A DNA stretch of 64,000 nt from Chrysoperla carnea (Eukaryota > Arthropoda > Insecta > Neuroptera > Chrysopidae), in the NCBI RefSeq assembly GCF_905475395.1, contig NC_058340.1:56584181-56648180 (forward strand), in the 5' to 3' direction. The notes below the pieces were generated by a model. That model saw nothing but the letters and a program-made list of their open reading frames with translations. It made no database searches and was not told the DNA's origin. Below, piece after piece: positions 11,944 to 31,100 of the stretch. The translations under genes were made by a program, and so were the position numbers. Numbering within the stretch: the first letter of the stretch is position 1; every line of letters begins with the position of its first letter.

Positions 11944-12056
11944 TGGATATAGGAATATTTTAAAAGGGATGGAGTATAACCGAGTGGGGTGAGTCTCATT
12001 CAGGGAGAAGAGGCAGGGCATCATTGTGCCTACTTTCTATTGGCTGTTAACTATGC
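11944..12056 (+). repeat. Family B repeat, truncated copy 1
   Basis: It begins CATGGATATAGGAATATTTT and continues AAAAGGGATGGAGTATAACC, GAGTGGGGTGAGTCTCA, then CATTGTGCCTACTTTCTATT and GGCTGTTAACTA. It matches the copies at 13673-13868 and 46184-46387 almost base for base over the first 110 bp, then stops. The stretch TATAACCGAGTGG resembles a tRNA-type A box (TRGYNNARNGG), but no convincing B box follows, so a SINE origin is only a possibility. High identity between copies suggests recent activity. Confidence 0.8.
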
Positions 12057-12309
12057 GTATTCCTTGAGTATTTTTAAGTCCCTTATATTTTTATCCGAAT
12101 CGAAAAAATCCTCGTCGTCAATGAATTTAACCCGTTGCTAATTTCTATATATAGGAAAATTGAATGCAAAAAGGACTGCATTTTATTGGGACAAATAAAA
12201 GTTAAAAAAAATATTGCAGAAAGGAGAATATTTTATTTCAGCAACATAATTAAAATTTTTAACGATAAAAATTTTAAAAGCAAAATGTGGCAGGTTTAAA
12301 AATCGTGGT

Positions 12310-12772
12310 AATAGACCTTTTTCACATTTTTTTTTCTTTTTTTAAATGAAAGTAAATGTCTTGATAAATGGGCTAATTTTTTTTCCCGATTTTTTTGGAG
12401 CTATATGACCGAAAAAACAGACAATGAAAATCACTAAAATTCAAATTGGCGAAATCGACAAAACCGGAAACACACGATGTTACACGAAGGTAGGTTTTAC
12501 GTCATTTAAATTTGATAATAATGATATATTAATAGGACTGTTGACACTGTTTTATTGTTATTGCTTGTCGGATTGACATCACAGATCACGTGTGCGGTGT
12601 AGCCAAATAAAAATCGTTTGAAATTACTTCAAATATTGTGACTTTTTTAAAATTTTTTTCATAGTGTTTTTATTGTTAAAAATGCGTAATTTTCGTGTTA
12701 CAGGCTCTACTCGACCTATATTTTCAAAAAATTATCAAAAAGCATTCCTGTTTTTCATGAAAAAGGTCTATT
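12310..12772. mobile_element. MITE-like element with 15-bp terminal inverted repeats
   Basis: The left end AATAGACCTTTTTCA (12310-12324) is inverted exactly at 12758-12772. The 463-bp body is AT-rich, contains GATTGACATCACAGATCACG, and has no coding frame. I cannot define a target-site duplication, so the superfamily is unknown. Confidence 0.6.
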
Positions 12773-13010
12773 TTGTCGCTACATCTACCCTTAAATAAAA
12801 TTAAAATATAATATATCCTATAATCGTGAAGTATTATGATTATAAAATAATTTAAAATATTTATAATATATACAACAAATTAATATAACATTTATATGTA
12901 AATTATTTACTATATAGATAACAAATGTACATTTTTATTTTATTGAAAAGCATCAATCTTTTTTTAAATGTTAATAAGATTTATAAATAGTGTTATCACA
13001 TTTTTTGAAT

Positions 13011-14724
13011 TTAAAGCAAGAATAATCTTCGTAATATTAATAGTAGGATAGCTGCAATTAAAAGTATCATAAAGTACGTGATAGTTTTATCTTTTAATGT
13101 TGGTGATGAAGTTGATAATATTTCTATTCTTTGGACTGAATCGACTGTTGAGATAGGATTAACACGTTGTCGAATAGATGATTCTTCATTTTCTACACTA
13201 TCATCATTTGAAGTTGGTACTTCTTTCTTCTCAAATTTTTCTTCTTCAGCCTGGACAAAATAACGTTTATAGGAAAATAGAGAACTAAAACAATTAGTAG
13301 AAATAAAGCATTGACAATTTAAACTTTCTAACTTTGAACTGCAAATAATACCTACATAAAGGAAGGCGCAAAATTAACGAAATAGTTTGAGGTTTGAGTT
13401 TTTTTATACCTTTTATACTTTAGTTTTTATACCCTGTATATATGAAATGTATATCAAGGTATACTAATTTTAATCCCAAGATTGTAACGCTTTGAAGTAT
13501 TGATGATACGAAAAAAATTTTGGTATAGGTGTTCATCACCTAACTAGTCCATTTTCAGTTTTCCGCCCCCCCGTCATCACGATAACTCAAAAACGAGAAG
13601 GGCGTAAAAAGTGGATTTGAGTTCTTAAATTAGCAACCTAGATCAATTTGGTCTTAGGTCCGTAGGACTCATGGATATAGGAATATTTTAAAAGGGATGG
13701 AGTATAACCGAGTGGGGTGAGCCTCACTCAGGGGGTAGAGGCAGGGTATCATTGTGCCTACTTTCTATTGGCTGTTAACTAGGCGCTTGCTGAAAGTATG
13801 CTCAAAGCCTTCTTTAAGTGTTTTTGATTCGTTTGTAAGCATGGAAACATGTTTGACATATGGTTGACGTGTGTGGACAACATAAATAAATAATCTTATA
13901 TTCAAAAGAAAAGTAAAATTTGTAAATCAAAATAATATATAAGATAACACATACATAATACATACCTTTAAAGCAATTTGTTGAATAAGATCCGATTCTT
14001 CTTGGGTCAACGGTTTTGCAGACCCTAATCGATGTCCTCCTTCGTCTTCTTTTGCCAAATGATCACACAGCTTTCCGCAAAGTTCACATTCCCAAGTTTG
14101 TGATCTTTGAAAATGAATTACATTTGAATTAACAAAATATAAAATCAAAATAACTTAAAAAATTACTTTTTTGCAAGAATTTGACGTTCTTCTGGTGTAT
14201 AATCTAAAGAACCAATTGTCCCTCGTCCAGGTGACGGCATGAATGCAATTAAAGCTAATAGAGCTGTACGTATAGACCATGATGGTTGCCAACTTTCTGG
14301 ATGATAGCCAGATATTGATAAACATATTTTTTTATTTATTTCAAACCTCCCATTCGGCTAAAATCATATACAAAATTGAATATAGAACAATCAATTTTTA
14401 AGTGTAAATCTTACCGTCAATAAAATTATATTTGGTGGTTGCATTGGATACTGTGTAGGTAATAATATACGTCCATGATATAATCCACCTTCAAATTCAG
14501 TCCCTGATGGCCCCCGTACTGTAAAATGCCATTCAAAAAGATTGTCATCTAAAGGTTTTGCCGAATATTCTTCAGTTGGTTCTCTCAATTCTGCAGCCTC
14601 TCGCATAAGCCGTTTAACTCCTTGAAAAGTATAATTTTTTTTTATTAAATAAAATTCAAATCAAAGCCCCGAATATTTATATATTACCAGGACTTTTTAA
14701 ATTATATTTTGTTCCCGAAATCAT
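13011..14724 (-). CDS. UBE2J1: Ubiquitin-conjugating enzyme E2 J1, tail-anchored
   Basis: This E2 enzyme acts at the ER membrane and, in animals, passes ubiquitin to ERAD ligases. I read five exons: 14724-14688, 14620-14415, 14357-14167, 14104-13966 and 13250-13011. Together they make 813 nt, or 270 aa, and all phases close. The UBC fold covers about residues 8-160: YNLKSPGVKRLMREAAEL, LFEWHFTVRGP, YPMQPPNIILLTPNGRFE, then the active-site Cys in KKICLSISGYHPESWQPSWS. A linker with ECELCGKLCDHL and an acidic/Ser-rich segment follow. The C-terminus has one hydrophobic span (TYFMILLIAAILLLILRRLF) as tail anchor, topped by Arg-Arg. It is somewhat shorter than human UBE2J1 (318 aa) because of a shorter linker. 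Exon 3 must splice at GTAATT, since reading on meets a stop at once. Confidence 0.95.
13425..13665 (-). repeat. Family A repeat, right-end fragment (UBE2J1 intron 4)
   Basis: Read on the minus strand, it ends with the family's AAAATGGACTAGTTAGGTGA, the ATACCAAAATTTTTTTCGTA block and GCGTTACAATCTTGGGATTA, as in the copies at 8916 and 58275. A run of C/G replaces the usual CAGA run. It breaks off exactly where a family B copy begins, after GTAGGACT. Confidence 0.75.
13673..13868 (+). repeat. Family B repeat, copy 2 (UBE2J1 intron 4)
   Basis: This is the longer form. After the shared 110-bp head it continues with AAGTATGCTCAAAGCCTTCT, TTAAGTGTTTTTGATTCG and GCATGGAAACATGTTTGACA. It is nearly identical to the copy at 46184-46387. 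It directly abuts a family A fragment on its left. Confidence 0.8.
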
Positions 14725-17508
14725 TTTCGTATGTGTGGGTGTATTGTTTGTTTATCGAATCTCACAAAATTTTGACATTTGACTGATGTGGCTTATTTTC
14801 AGTGTAAACACCATACAGATTTTCTAACTAGATTTAAATTAAATAAATATTTGATTTTTATTAAAAATTGATTTTATATTTTTTTAATAAATCAGTTTTG
14901 CAATTATTTTTACAAAATTAATTATTATTTAAACTATATGAAAGTAATTTAAATGGAATATTAAAATTTTGAATAATATGGTAGTATACAGGACAAACTA
15001 TCTACATAATTAATTTTTGTGTTATTTTATTCAAGGCATGAAATATGTAGTACATGTTTCAAGGTCTTGTACAGGAAATTTTCATAGATAATTTTCTCGG
15101 AATAAACCGTAATAATAAACATTTGTTTAAAGGGGACCATACACAATAAAACATGTTGTAAAATTTGATTAGATTGTACAATGAAAAAAATACTTTCCGT
15201 TATTGGTCAGAGATATTGGAATGGGGGGCCATTATTATTATAAAAAATTAGGGTAAAAAGTGCTTGAAACTTTCCAAAAACAAAATCTAGACCCGGGGGA
15301 GTTTAACACAATTATCTATGGTTCGGTACATAATTTTCTATCTGTAACCTGTCTCTAATCACTATGGAAAAGTGATTTGAAAACAAAGCTTGGGTATCTA
15401 AAAAATCTGGAAGATACTGTTAATAAAGTCTGTTTTTGCAATAGCTCTTTTCGATCTTTACATAGCATAACTTTTTTGGAAAAAATTCTCTTTGAAATAA
15501 GAGCGCTGCCATGTCTATTTATACCGTTCTTGCGTTTAAATATTAATAATACAGAAGTGTTTTCAGAGGATTTTTCTTTGAAATAATAGACAGAGCAAAT
15601 TAGTTATTTATTATTAGTTGATTTTCATTTAATTCTAAAACGAGCAATTTCTCAACAAATATTTGTAGATTTTTACTAATTTTTTAGGATTTTGAAGTAT
15701 TATTTTAACCACAAAGTACTAGTAAAACCCTCACCAAGGTTTTTTTAAGCTTCTATTGTAGTTTTTATATTCTAGAATTTCGGGTTGTTTTGGTTTACTT
15801 CTATCATATTTATGTAAATTGCCTATATTTAAAAACTTTTAGGTGCTAAAATTTACTCTATTTATATCATTGTCTTTCCATAATTTTTATTTTTGTATTC
15901 GATATTTAAGATATAAACATGAAAATCGTAAATCAGCGTAAATTTTACCCAGAGCCTAGACTATGAATTCTGCCTCGAGCTTATATCAATATTTCATTCT
16001 TATATTACGGGAATATATTCCTAATGCGAAGCTGTGGGTACAGCTAATAGGGAATATTGATGAAATTTAAATTTGGTTCAAATTTTAACTGTACAACTGT
16101 AACGGCTACTGATTATTTTAGTAACGAATACATACGGGTACTCAATTTTTGGTAATTTTTCAGAACTCGATAATAGAAAACTGAGGCAAAAGATTTGTCT
16201 ATGACGGCATTATAAAAATGGTGGAGGGGGAAACTGACCTTTATTTCCATCTAACAAAATGATTTTGATTTTCCTTATACTTCAACCAATAGAATAAAGT
16301 AATAAAATGCTTCAATCTCTCTAAACTCTAAGCAACAATTTCCGTTCGCGATATTTATATACTTATTCAAATTCGCTGCAAGCGCCAGCACTATAAATCT
16401 TATGTGGAAGAGAAATGAATATTTGGATAAATCCAAAAATTTACTTACTATCAATATTTCTTTGTCAATTATGAGCAAATTACCTTTTAAAGTTAACGTG
16501 AATGATATTCTTAACTTGAATCGATTAAAAAATGGAGTCGGCTTAAAAAGTAATTGCTCACAAGGAAATTACTAATAAATGTACTAAGTTTAAAAATAGA
16601 ATACCCTTTTAGATCCAAGTTAAGGGGATTATGTGAATAATTATCCCATGGAATTCTCAAACTAAATCGAAACTAATTTCTTTTCGACGATATTACTGTA
16701 TTTATGTAGTATATTAGTTTAGATTTTAAATTGCATTTATTTGTGGAAAAAATACAGTAATAATATTTGTATGAATTTGAAATTTTCTAATTAAATAATC
16801 CACAGAAAACATAGAAATACGAACAGAAATAATTAAATGATTTTTAAAGATCCTCTGCTCGAGTAATAATGCAATTTGTTCACAGATGAGTTAAATTATT
16901 CTAGTTGAATTGAGTTGATTTATATAATACGACGCCATTTATTAGATAATCAATAAATCATTGGGGGTGATAGACTGATAGATAGGGTTGTTTACATAAA
17001 ATTAAATAAAATTTTTAAAGTCAATTTCAAATAATAAAATAACAAAATTATCATAATGCTTTTTTTATGTGATTCGATTAATATAAAGCTTATAATTTCC
17101 ACACATCGTCATAGTCAAAATGACTCATCACCCGTTTCCATACAATGTTCAATGCTGGATTTCCGCTAAATTTTTTTTTTTTCTTTTTATATGTAAACAA
17201 AACTTTTACTTGAATTGCGATTAAAAATATCTTACGCTTGAGTATTTTCTCTTGAATGTGTTAATTATCTCAGTACTCAATCTAGTACGAAATTAAAAAA
17301 AATTCTAAATTTTCAAAATACTAAAACTGGAATTGCAAAACCAAATAAACTGATGTTTTTACAGATTAAGAACTTTCTAAATCAAATTTTTACTGATTAA
17401 GACGTAAATAAAATATGTATAATTAAACAACACAATTTGCCGCGGCATTTTGAATTTTTTCTAAATTTAATACAGTTTTGTTGGTAGGATTGTAATTGTA
17501 CATTAACG
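14725..17508. other. Intergenic region between UBE2J1 and ZFR
   Basis: The two genes point away from each other across 2.8 kb. One end of a MITE family is visible at about 16046-16080 (AATAGGGAATATTGATG, then AAATTTAAATTTGGTT), related to the intact element at 27229-27817; I could not place its other end. Open frames at 15377-15586 and 16275-16478 have no recognisable features. Confidence 0.5.
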
Positions 17509-17586
17509 ATGGCGTACGTAATTTCCGTTATGCGCATTCTTACGTGTTCTAAAATATCCTTCGTGTCTATCTTTTATTGTGTTTAA
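17509..17586 (+). CDS. Possible upstream ORF of ZFR
   Basis: ATG at 17509 opens a 25-codon frame (MAYVISVMRILTCSKISFV and six more residues) that ends in TAA at 17584-17586, 16 nt before the ZFR start at 17603. If the ZFR 5' UTR extends this far without splicing, ribosomes would meet this frame first. Transcription here is assumed, not shown. Confidence 0.3.
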   Translation: MAYVISVMRILTCSKISFVSIFYCV

Positions 17587-17602
17587 TAAAGGTGGGCATA
17601 TT

Positions 17603-25781
<8,179 letters not shown>

Positions 25782-28150
25782 AATTTTTGTAAACATAATG
25801 TTTTAATCATTAACATAAAATTATCTCTCTTTAGCATAAGTAGAATTATTTTGTCAGTTCATTGTTGTCTATCATACAAGAGATTATGACAATGAACAAA
25901 AATTCAGAATTTCAAATATTCAAATTTTATTTTGTATGAGTAATTTGTTTTTTGAAAATTAAATGTCGAGTGATTTTTGCAATTATTTTTAGAATATTGA
26001 GAAACAATCAAAACAAATAATAACGGATGTTCAAACAACTATTGTATTTCGAAGCTTAATATATATTATAAAAAATATCTTCATATTTAAATAAAAAAAA
26101 AAAAACATGTATTTAATTATAATTAGTGTTATTATAATATTGTAAACACATCCTGTGCGCGTGTTATTTTATTGGCTGACAATAGCGTAAATAAACACGA
26201 TATTAAATATTTAAATATGTTTTATTATTACCTTTTCCAATCATCATTGATTGTGGTTACCCAACACTGAAAATTTAGCACCAGTTATGGTGTTTTGATT
26301 AAAAAAGATAATCGATAAGTACGGGAGTGCTAAATTTACAGGAATTGTTACAAATTATTACTGAGATTTTGGAAGTTATTACCATAGAATATATAACCTT
26401 ACGGTTATTACACATAACGTACTTGTTTCTTGTCTATGGATGACCAACAAAATTTTTCAAGATGGAATACCCTCATTGAAAGTGATACGTCTTAAGCCTG
26501 ATAAGCACTGATATAATCTCTTGAATTTTAACATTTCCAGCAATTCGTCCAAGTAAAGTTCGAAACAAAGAAAACGGATGCAAAAAAATAAATGAAAAAG
26601 GATATATTTGATGAATTTCACAGACTGCTATTTATTGAGCTCGAAATTGAAGAATTAAATTCGAAAACGGATTCCAATTGCAGGAACCCGTTATCTATAA
26701 TTTATTATCACGATCTTTGTAAAAACAACAGCCTGTATGTTAGGAGTTACAACCTAGATTCTAAACTGTTTAACCTGCAATTCGTAACTTTAACAGTGGA
26801 ACGTGGAACCAAACACAAAAGAAGTAATTTACTATTGGCTATTTCCAGCTAGGTTTTTTGCGATTACATATTACCATCGTGGTAGTTCAATTTTTCAACC
26901 ATATAAACGTAAAATACTAGTGTTGTAGAAATAAATTTAGGGTCAATGAATTTAAAATAAACTAACTACTATACTAAATAGGTTGACAACCTATCCACTC
27001 CTTTGTATCGCCTACTCAAGAAACATGTGCCTTGAATATAAAGTGTACAACATTGAATTTAAGATTCACGATTTTTTTAAACAAAACATTTCATCAATTC
27101 TCAGTATTGTGTGAGGAGAGATTTTAAGGAATTTTGTTTATTAATTAAGTCGAAAGTTTGTAAGCGCATGGAAAAATATATCTTTGTTTTTAAATTTCAC
27201 GTGGCTATAGATACTTTAAAGAAATCCAAATAGGGAATATTCATGAAATTTAAATTTGGTTGAAATATTTTTCTTCCGTAACTTTAATAACTGGACATTT
27301 CAACTAAACATTTATTTTAGTAATTAATATCTTTTTGATTACTTAAAATTAATTAATAAAAGTACAAATTCAGTGAGGGCATTTAAAAATTTCTAAAACG
27401 GAAATTCAAATTTTTATACGGACGTGACATCAAAGTACGGGCTTGTCAAATTTGTTGATATACAGTATGATATTAATTACTTACATTTCATATGGTATTT
27501 CATTAAATTATACTATTCTACGGCTTTTTATTAGAAAACTTAATAATAACGAGTGTAAATTCTGTTTTGTAAATTCATTTTTTTAAAGTGTAAATTATAC
27601 ATTGAACTGTCAAAAATTGACAGATCACGTACTTATACGTCATCAATAGAGAGCGCCAAAAAACTGCGTTTAAATATCTCAAAATTATAATGTATTTTAA
27701 ATATTTTTTTACACTTAAGTACAGCATTTTTAAGCAGTATTTATTTTTTTTACTTTGATATAACGGTGTAAACAATGAATTCAAAATATAAAAAAAATTA
27801 CATGAATATTCCCTATTGTCATTCAATTTTTTTGGCAACTGAGTTTTTTCTATAAACAATATTTCTAACCGTTACAAATTAACAATAAGATAATCGAATA
27901 TAGGTAACAAAGATAAATATTTATCGCCCATCACACTGTCGTATGAATTAATCGGAATTATTCATCACAAAAAATCATCCCACCCATGCCCATTATTGAA
28001 GTTTGTCCATGGTGTTGTCATATGTCCTGTCATGAAAGACTTTAATTGTTCAATATAAATAATAAAGTAATGTTAAGCGTGAAGATTTTGTGTGCTTGAA
28101 AATATTTTTAAACTTTTGATCGTAGAATTAATAAGTTTAATTTATTCATC
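25782..28150. other. Intergenic region between ZFR and the tetraspanin gene
   Basis: Holds the ZFR 3' UTR, with poly(A) signals at 26090 and again near 26188, and the MITE at 27229-27817. The tetraspanin promoter must lie at the right end. An 86-codon frame at 26592-26852 has no recognisable features and is not supported. Confidence 0.5.
27229..27817. mobile_element. MITE-like element with perfect 17-bp inverted ends
   Basis: AATAGGGAATATTCATG (27229-27245) is inverted exactly at 27801-27817. The 589-bp body has no transposase. Related ends occur at about 16046 and, degraded, at 37512-37529 and near 47530-47555, so this is a dispersed family. It ends 333 bp upstream of the tetraspanin start codon. 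Confidence 0.7.
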
Positions 28151-31100
28151 ATGAGTACGGCACATAATACAAAAATACCAAAATTACATGTTCGTAAAAC
28201 ATATAGAAGAGATACCAGCGAAGTCAGTTGTTGTTTAAAATATATGATATTTGGTTTTAATGTTTTATTTTGGGTAAGACTTCTGTTTTCTTTAAATAAT
28301 TATTAAAAAAACTCTCGTTTTGTTATTTGTTATGGTACCTAGACTAATCGAAGGTCTTTGTAAATAGACAAATTCCTATTATACAATACGAAGGTTAAAT
28401 TGTAAACTACGACTAGTGTCTACTACATTATGATTAAAAAACAAAAATTGTATTTTGAAGTGGTACAAAATTTTGCTTAAAATTACCTTACATGTTGCTA
28501 AAAAAATAGTGTACAGAAATCGAAATTATTAGGTGATAAAAGGCATCAAAAAGTTATGAACTGATATTTCGAGGAATAACATAATATCAAAGTTGAAAGT
28601 ATTGTTTTATTCACTAAAAATGATCTAGTCATTAGTAGTTTCTAGAGTTACATTTTGGAAAAATCGTTTTCAGATATATATTTATAGAGGCTCTGCTCCT
28701 TATTTTGATGAATTGCTTGTTAGAATCAGACAAGGTATGCTCTTTGTGCAGGTAGGCGTAGGATGGGGGAATGCTCTCACTATCGGTAATTTCTCTCACA
28801 CGGTACCCAGCATGGAGGCTATAAAGAAGGAGCACGATCGCTATAGAAAATATTGTCCCCAAAATATGGACAAAATAAGTGAGGCGCTGGGATCGCTAAG
28901 TTGTCTCATTAAAAGCGGGCTGTTGTGCGCTAATTTCAAATGATCTATTAACGTTTAATATACGTGTATATAATATCATTCAAAGGAAAAAAGGTATACC
29001 GAAAAAAAAAAGCAAATAATGAAATTATTATTATTATTTACTAATGAATAAATTATAAATTATCTATTCTACTTTATAAATTTATCTATACTACTTAATA
29101 AATTTGAATGGTACTAACTTCATCTACTTGTACTCATAAACAGCTAACTTCGCAGATACTACTTACCGACTGGTGGCTGAAAAACGAACTATAAATTCTA
29201 CAAATTTTCAGGGACAGCCGGGCTAATCCTTTAGCACGTAGCGATCGTTCTCCTTCTTTATAACCTCCATGGTACCCAGTTACCGCCATATTGTTTGTTT
29301 ACATTCGAACTGTCAAGTACATATTTACTGTCAACAAATATGACATAAGCAATATGGCGGTGACTGGGTACCGTGTGAGAGAGTAAGAAAATGTCCCCAT
29401 CCTACTCCTGCCTTTCATAAGAGCATACCTTGTCTGATTCTACCAAGATGAATTGTTTTTGTGACCCTGCCATGTAGACAGTTTATTATTGTTTTTAAGT
29501 AATTAGAGTTTTGGGAAAAATCATCAGAGGACCTTAAACCACTAGTTATATTCTGTGTTTATTGGTTTTGAATACTATTAGTATACAGTCTTTACTCCAT
29601 TGGTATACAATAATTCCAAACAGTGTTCCAAAGCATATCATAAAATGCAAGCGATATCAAAAATATTGACTTAAAAATCTATTTCCTATCTTTATATAGT
29701 TCTTGTTAGGGAAATTATCAAAACAGATATTGAATATTTAGCAATATTCCAATTGTTATTGGAAACACATATCATGAATTCTACCAGAATATGTGGTATT
29801 TGAATGTTTGCTACGCGATATTTTCGCTTTGAAATTGTGAAATTTTTTTAAAATTTCGATTTAGCACATAAATCAAAACTGCACAGCGAGGGAATTAAAA
29901 AGAAAAAACTGTCCTTATTTGGGAAAAATTATATTCCATATATAATGTAGTAGATTGATTGAAGTTTAAAGTTTGAGTGTCATTAATAAAAAACCGATTA
30001 GTAATGATAAAACATAAGATATTAATAAAATAATAAAACATAGCACCTAGACCAAGGGGTCTTCTGTGCCCTCGTTGAGAACAACCTGTCATCCGAAGAC
30101 GTTTCGTCTCCGGGTAAGAGATGCTATTTTAAGCAGATGAAGCTAGATTATGTTGGGACCAGACGCTACGTAGAAAGTCCACAGTTTCTCCGTTAAGAGT
30201 TCTCCCAGCATGTATGGATCCAAGGTTTCGGACTCAAACAATCTGACGTCGTACAGGTTTCTGGAGGTGCAAATAACATGTATGGAGATTTCATCGTTCT
30301 CCATACAGGCTCTACAAGTGGGATTAACAGAGATTCCCATGTTATGAAGATGGTAGTTCAATTGACAGTGTCCTGCCAAGGGCCTTACCATCCTTCTCAA
30401 CTGTGATCTAGTAAGTTTCAGACGAGCACAGTCGAATGACCTAGCTGTAGTTTTACACAGTTTTACACATTTGTCGCATGTCCTGCGCAAAGTCTCAGTA
30501 ATCAAAATGGGCTTGTCGTAGCCATTCCTTGATTGGTTAAACCGATTGGCAAAAACCTGATTAAGATAAACGTACAGTCGTTCATCTATCCATTTCGTAT
30601 TCTAAAAAATGGACTAATTATATGATAATTGATTATATAGTCTGCTAGAATTATTTTCGAGATTATGAAAATAAGTTGGATATTATTTTTTTCCAGCTAT
30701 TTGGTTTATTCCTCTTAACTGTTGGAATCTGGGCATGGAACGAAAAAGACGCATTCAATAATTTAGGACGAACAACCATCGCTCTTGATCCGGCTTTCAC
30801 ATTAATTTGTGCTGGTAAAGATATTAAATTAGGATTCATATTTCCTCACTTTTATATACAGAATACTAAATTAATTTTTTGTCAAATTTAGGAACTGTTA
30901 CATTTATAATTGGTTTTACGGGCTGCATTGGTGCTTTACGTGAAAATACATGTCTGTTATCGTGTGTTAGTAGAATTTTTTTTGTCTTAATTGCTGTTTA
31001 TAAATTGCGTAATATTGTTCTTCCGAATGATATTTAAATAAAATTTTGCATTTCGCTATTATTACTTATATCATAAATTACGCAATTTGTATACTCACAA

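Larger units (their letters stand above)
11378..13010. other. Convergent intergenic region between WDR4 and UBE2J1
   Basis: Two convergent 3' ends face each other here. The WDR4 poly(A) signal is at 11427, and UBE2J1 minus-strand AATAAA signals lie at about 12934-12944. Between them are a family B repeat (11944-12056) and a 463-bp MITE-like element (12310-12772). I see no coding sequence. Confidence 0.6.

Noticed and set aside
26592-26852. 86-codon frame between ZFR and the tetraspanin
   Set aside because: No motif, no conserved pattern, and a chance length for one frame in this amount of DNA.
28632-28943. Two overlapping open frames on opposite strands in tetraspanin intron 1
   Set aside because: Both fall in the arm of the foldback element at 28716-29447. 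Opposite-strand frames are expected from inverted repeats.
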